Below, in pieces: positions 60,108-64,000 of a stretch of 64,000 nt of DNA. The translations under genes and the position numbers were made by a program. The stretch lies in the NCBI GenBank assembly GCA_039105265.1, contig JAPFFF010000010.1:2232001-2296000 (forward strand), written 5' to 3'. The stretch is from Tritrichomonas musculus. Lineage: Eukaryota > Parabasalia > Tritrichomonadida > Tritrichomonadidae. The first letter of the stretch is position 1. Each line of letters starts with the position of its first letter. Under the pieces are notes generated by a model that worked only from the letters and a program-made list of their open reading frames with translations, was not told the origin of the DNA and ran no database searches.

Positions 60108-61068
60108 ATTTTTTTTGCGGATTTAACTATTTTTTTCTCCATTTTAAATCGGATTTAATAAATTGATCTTTCTTAGATAATAATTTTTATTCTCCCAAAT
60201 CTTTTTGACTCAGACAGTATTTTTTTTTTTTCTTGTTTCAAATAAAAAAAATAAAAATTTATATAATTGAAAAGCATTTAATCTGAACATACCATATCGT
60301 TCTACTTTATTAAAAAAAATATTATATAGATACTCATTCATTAATGGAAATATTAATTTTTTTTTTTTAATAATATGAATTTCAAAGAATATTTGATGAT
60401 TATTTTTGGTTTTAATATATATAACGTTATTAATTCTTCACTAATTATCAAATAAATCCCAAAATTCATCAATGAATTTAAGATTCTCTTATTGATTACT
60501 CTATCAATTTTGTGAAAATATCGACAATAGAATTTTTTTATATTTCTTTTCAATTATTAGAATTTTTCTGAATATCATCAAATAATCTTTTCAAATGCAT
60601 TTATTATGCAATTTTGCATCATAGGTACCATTTGAATGCAATTAAAATTAATTATAAAAACAATTTATTTTGAAAAATAATTCTAAAAATGTTGAGCATT
60701 TTTATTAATTTAAAATTAATATGTTTTTTAAATATCCGTGAATCAAAAATAAGTTCTTTAATTCACCAAAATTTAATAATAATAAAATATTAAATTTGCA
60801 ATGCAGTTTATTTCAAATAAGTTTTAGTGAAAATTTAAAAATTTAAATAGTTATGTTGCTTTCATGTCTTGAATTATTTACCCATTTGTTTTGGCAGCAA
60901 AATTGAAACGCCGATAATTTTTTCTAAATTTAAAGTTAGATGACGATTAAATTGTGAAGAAAAGCAAATTTCAACGGTTTACATTTTCAAAAAAAGTATT
61001 TATTAGGATATTTTTCAAAAAAAAATCAAATTAACCATCATACTACATATTAATTTATTTATTTATTT

Positions 61069-61102
<34 letters not shown>

Positions 61103-61390
61103 AGAGGAAAATCATATAGGCCATTTTAACACTCAAAAATTGAATAAAAAAGATACCATGATGAATAAATTATCGTTGTAGTAATTCATAGATTGGATAT
61201 TCCTAAAAACAATTCGTATATCTAAATGTTTTGTTAAATAAATGATTAGATCAAAGTTTGCTTTTTATGTTTTCTACACTTTACTAATAAAATTAAGAAA
61301 AATAACGAAAATAGCAAATAATATTTAATTATTTATACATTAGAGCCTTATTACTTTTACATCAACTATGATCAACCAAAATCTGCAAAA
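60108..61390. other. A+T-rich gene-free region
   Basis: Contains a T run at about 61071-61100. No gene or RNA that I can support. Confidence 0.5.
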
Positions 61391-62160
61391 TTGGCTAAAT
61401 TAAATTATTAAAATCATAAAGCCAAATTTATAGAAACGCTTAAAACTTCAAAAACTAATACATTTGTTCGTATAAAAAACAATTTGGAACATAAAATCAT
61501 GCATGATGAAATCAAACTTGATATATGAGATTGATAAAAGCATTGTAATGAGGAAGCGTTTTTATACGCGTACCAAAAGAACCCTAGAAAGCTGATGGAA
61601 ACTACATAATGACACCAAACCACAATTTCCATTTTGCCACGCAATCTGATATAATAATTACAAACTACTTGATCATTGATGCATTTGATGAAAGCATTGA
61701 TACGTACTGGCAAAGTAAACGAAGCAAAAAATGGCACATTGCATCCAACAAGTGAAGACTTCGCTTTATTTCAAAACAAATTCATTGACACCAAAAACAT
61801 TATTCCAAGGAAGTCCATTTAATAATTTTATGAATCTTGTCTTGAAGCAACCAGCAGTTCATTGTTCCATCGCGTGTTAGAAATACCGAACAAAATGCAT
61901 TCAACCGATGTTGATGTTTTAAAGAAGTCTTCTTTCAAAAGTGATGGTTTTGAATTATGCAAATTTCACAAGTTCGTCAATTGAGCAATTAAATCGGCCC
62001 AACAGTGTTGAAGTTCTGAATGATGGCTGGCGTTACAACACGCGTAAATCGGGGAAGATAAAAATTGGCGCAAATAATAAAATTTTCAAAAACTTGTCTG
62101 AAAAAATGCTCGGAAAACCAGATCCAGAAAGTTCCCTATATGATATTCTTTAATTTGTAC
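61391..62160 (+). pseudogene. Decayed coding sequence of unknown family
   Basis: Several plus-strand pieces in different frames look coding: TLHPTSEDFALFQNKF, FHRVLEIPNKMHSTDVDVL, and the longest, 61941-62153, with NYANFTSSSIEQLNRPNSV and IFKNLSEKMLGKPDPES. Base composition is less A+T-rich than the region before. I do not recognise the protein. Confidence 0.35.
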
Positions 62161-62199
62161 CACGAAACATTAAAAAAAGAACAATTACATCATCAATCA

Positions 62200-62600
62200 A
62201 TTAATATTACTGCTCCTTAGGCATTCAATCGATGCAAAGATCTAAGAACAGTAAGGTTTCTTTCAAATATAAATACACTGCAACATATATACTTCTATTG
62301 AAACTGAAACTTTCTTTGGATGCAAAAATTAGGAAACGGCTTTCTTTCAAAAAGATTTTGAATTGAAAAAAATTAAAAGAAATGCATCTATTTATTCTTC
62401 AATTGAAGAAATATATCTCCCAAATTCACTTTTAACTCTGACTTGCTTCATATTGTAAAGGGAGATTTCGAGAAATCAGCAAATGATAGCTACATTGTCC
62501 AATCTAAAGTTAAATTTATAGAAGAAGGGTCTTTTATTGAATGTATCTGCATGAAAGTTGTTGAATTTGAGGAAAATCCAAATTTGGAAAAAATAGATTA
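62200..62600 (+). pseudogene. Decayed BspA-type leucine-rich repeat fragment
   Basis: AFNRCKDLRTVRFLSNINTL and, after stops and shifts, KVKFIEEGSFIECICMKVVEF with NPNLEKI. Both are LRR_5 units with the usual (A/S)F-x-x-C-x-x-L/M-x-x-V core. Stops occur before, between and after, so it is dead. Confidence 0.6.
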
Positions 62601-62636
62601 GGAAATGCTTTATCATTCTATTTATTTTATGAAAAT

Positions 62637-62643
62637 AAAAAAA
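62637..62643 (-). terminator. RNA polymerase III terminator of tRNA-Pro
   Basis: Seven consecutive T on the minus strand, two to three bases after the discriminator base. This is the standard pol III stop signal. Confidence 0.85.
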
Positions 62644-62645
62644 TT

Positions 62646-62717
62646 GGGGCGATTCGGGAATTGAACCCGAGACCTCTCGCACCCAAAGCGAGAATCATAC
62701 CACTAGACCAATCACCC
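62646..62717 (-). tRNA. tRNA-Pro (anticodon UGG)
   Basis: The 72-base minus-strand sequence folds into a full cloverleaf. The acceptor GGGTGAT pairs with ATCGCCC, the A box is TGGTCTAGTGGT, and the anticodon stem CTCGC/GCGAG encloses loop TTTGGGT with TGG at 34-36. The T arm TCGGG-TTCAATT-CCCGA contains the B box GGTTCAATTCC. The anticodon reads CCA, proline. No intron and no encoded CCA. A T run on the transcribed side (62637-62643) is a pol III terminator just after the gene. Confidence 0.96.
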
Positions 62718-62800
62718 TTTGATTATCTTTAAAACTTAGTAATATTTGAAATGAGATTTACCTTTTTCTATTTATTTTCCTAAAAAACTTGTTTCAAAAG

Positions 62801-64000
62801 ATGAGCAATCCCCAGAAACTTCCACCAAAAGAGAGCACTGAAGTGATTTACCTCCCGAATGAAAGTATTCAATTCCAAGGATTAAATGAATCAAACAAAA
62901 AAAACCTCTCCGAGATTATGAGAATCTCTTTTTATAATTTAATTCGATATTCTCAAGCAGTTCGTGAAAACATTATTTACAACGATATTATTAACACATT
63001 TACTAACCACCTTGATTTATTTGCGAGATCATCCAACATTCGATTTGAAAATATCGAACTTTTTTTCCGATTACTTCAAAACGAAAAGATTGAAATCTCC
63101 AACGACCAATATTGCGATCTTTTTCGACTTTCAGAGCATTTCGGCGTTGATTGTTTAACAAACATACTGAAAAGTTATTTTAAACGCCATATCAAAAATA
63201 TCGATTTCATCATCCAACTCCTCATCGACCAAATATCAACACAAAAATATGACATTATCACTAATTCTGAATTTTCAAAAGAGATGGAAGACTGCTTGAG
63301 CTGCAAAATTGATGAATGTGTTGTGAATTCAAATTTTTGTAAACTGCCGATATCTACCATCTATCGTATCATTGAAAAAAGTGACGCCAGTCAAATTTCC
63401 AGTGATTTATTGTATGAATTCATCAGCAAAAACATCAATGAAAGGTTTACATTGCTTCTTTTTCTCAATCTTAGAAATTTGTCAGACGAAAAATTCAATA
63501 GTTTACACAAACTTTTTGAGAGCAACAAAAAAACCAGCATTAATAACTTCTCCCCTTATTTACCTATCGATTTAGATTATATAAAATATCTAAAAGATGA
63601 TAATAAAATCAAAGAAGAACATAATATTCAACTTCAGTGTAAAATTGATGAGCTGCGAAGTCAAATTGATGAAATTAACAAGAAATTTGAAGATCTTCAG
63701 TCGCATAATCACAAACTCGAAAATCGTCTCAAAGAAGTTGAAGAAGAAAGAGACAATCTTAAAGCACAAGATAAAGCACTGAAAGATAAAATTCAATCCA
63801 TTATTCCAATCATGAATGATGACATAATCAACATTGTTGAACGTGATGTTCGTTTCAGCCATGATGTTCGCAATATTTTCACGAACGGCTCAGACAATGA
63901 AATTGTTGGCTTTATTTGCAAAGACACCAAATTCTCAAGTGCAATCCGCAGCATTTTCAAGAGTGAAAAAGATTCATGGATCAATAGTCAAATTGAGGAA
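62801..64000 (+). CDS. BTB/BACK-like coiled-coil protein, 5' part
   Basis: From ATG 62801 the frame is open for 400 codons to the window edge with no stop. Residues 1-130 look BTB-like (IYLPNESIQFQGL, then IELFFRLLQNEKIEISNDQY and DLFRLSEHFGVDCL, the C-terminal helices of the fold). 130-265 is BACK-like. About 270-335 is coiled coil (KIDELRSQIDEINKKFEDL). The last 60 residues (RDVRFSHDVRNIF, VGFICKDTKFSSAIRSIF) begin another domain that is cut off. It belongs to the same architectural family as the genes at 53180 and 39308. The start lies 84 bases from the tRNA, divergently. Confidence 0.85.
   Translation, partial: MSNPQKLPPKESTEVIYLPNESIQFQGLNESNKKNLSEIMRISFYNLIRYSQAVRENIIYNDIINTFTNHLDLFARSSNIRFENIELFFRLLQNEKIEISNDQYCDLFRLSEHFGVDCLTNILKSYFKRHIKNIDFIIQLLIDQISTQKYDIITNSEFSKEMEDCLSCKIDECVVNSNFCKLPISTIYRIIEKSDASQISSDLLYEFISKNINERFTLLLFLNLRNLSDEKFNSLHKLFESNKKTSINNFSPYLPIDLDYIKYLKDDNKIKEEHNIQLQCKIDELRSQIDEINKKFEDLQSHNHKLENRLKEVEEERDNLKAQDKALKDKIQSIIPIMNDDIINIVERDVRFSHDVRNIFTNGSDNEIVGFICKDTKFSSAIRSIFKSEKDSWINSQIEE

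Noticed and set aside
61414-61737. 107-codon minus-strand frame
   Set aside because: The plus strand shows several better coding-like pieces; the minus frame has no family resemblance.

Overview
The window reads as nuclear DNA of a trichomonad-type protist (Parabasalia), most likely Tritrichomonas or a close relative. This rests on strong A+T bias, uninterrupted coding frames on both strands separated by short A+T-rich gaps, Inr-like TCATT motifs just before some start codons, BspA-type leucine-rich repeat relics, many decayed DNA transposons, a bacterial-type phosphoethanolamine transferase and a eukaryotic tRNA-Pro. The species call is inference; no rRNA or other marker gene is present.

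Positions 1-27,000 are compact and mostly conserved. In order: a partial CFAP418-like gene; a very long coiled-coil protein; a ubiquitin-like protein ending Ala-Gly-Phe; the TFIIH helicase XPB; a RhoGEF-PH-Kelch fusion; an unknown Gln/Pro-rich protein; an alpha/beta hydrolase; a GOST/Lung-7TM-like membrane protein; a TAPT1-like membrane protein; two adjacent unknown proteins with beta-propeller-like sequence; a four-helix membrane protein; and the SNARE regulator Sly1. Most serve transcription and repair, signalling or the ER-Golgi secretory route.

Positions 27,000-39,300 are accessory. A decayed Tc1/mariner-like element is followed by a surface protein made of two almost identical 388-residue halves. 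Next is an island of decay: two pieces of a hAT transposase flank a block with a G+C-rich segment, a broken DEAH helicase and a roughly 1,000-codon reading frame interrupted by four in-frame stops and no frameshift. Another broken frame and nested perfect inverted repeats follow. I read the block as a dead virus-like or Maverick-like element lodged in a dead hAT element, but the class is not proven.

Positions 39,300-56,500 mix genes and non-autonomous transposons: a coiled-coil gene with eleven 42-residue repeats, a TBC protein lacking both catalytic fingers, an unknown membrane protein, a 4 kb gene-poor stretch with at least four inverted-repeat elements, the phosphoethanolamine transferase, and a BTB-like, coiled-coil, glycine-rich protein related to the repeat gene. 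BspA relics follow.

Positions 56,500-64,000 hold a dead transposase, a 1.55 kb element with an 8-9 base target duplication, a small possible membrane protein, more BspA debris, tRNA-Pro(UGG), and a BTB-like/coiled-coil gene that runs off the right edge.
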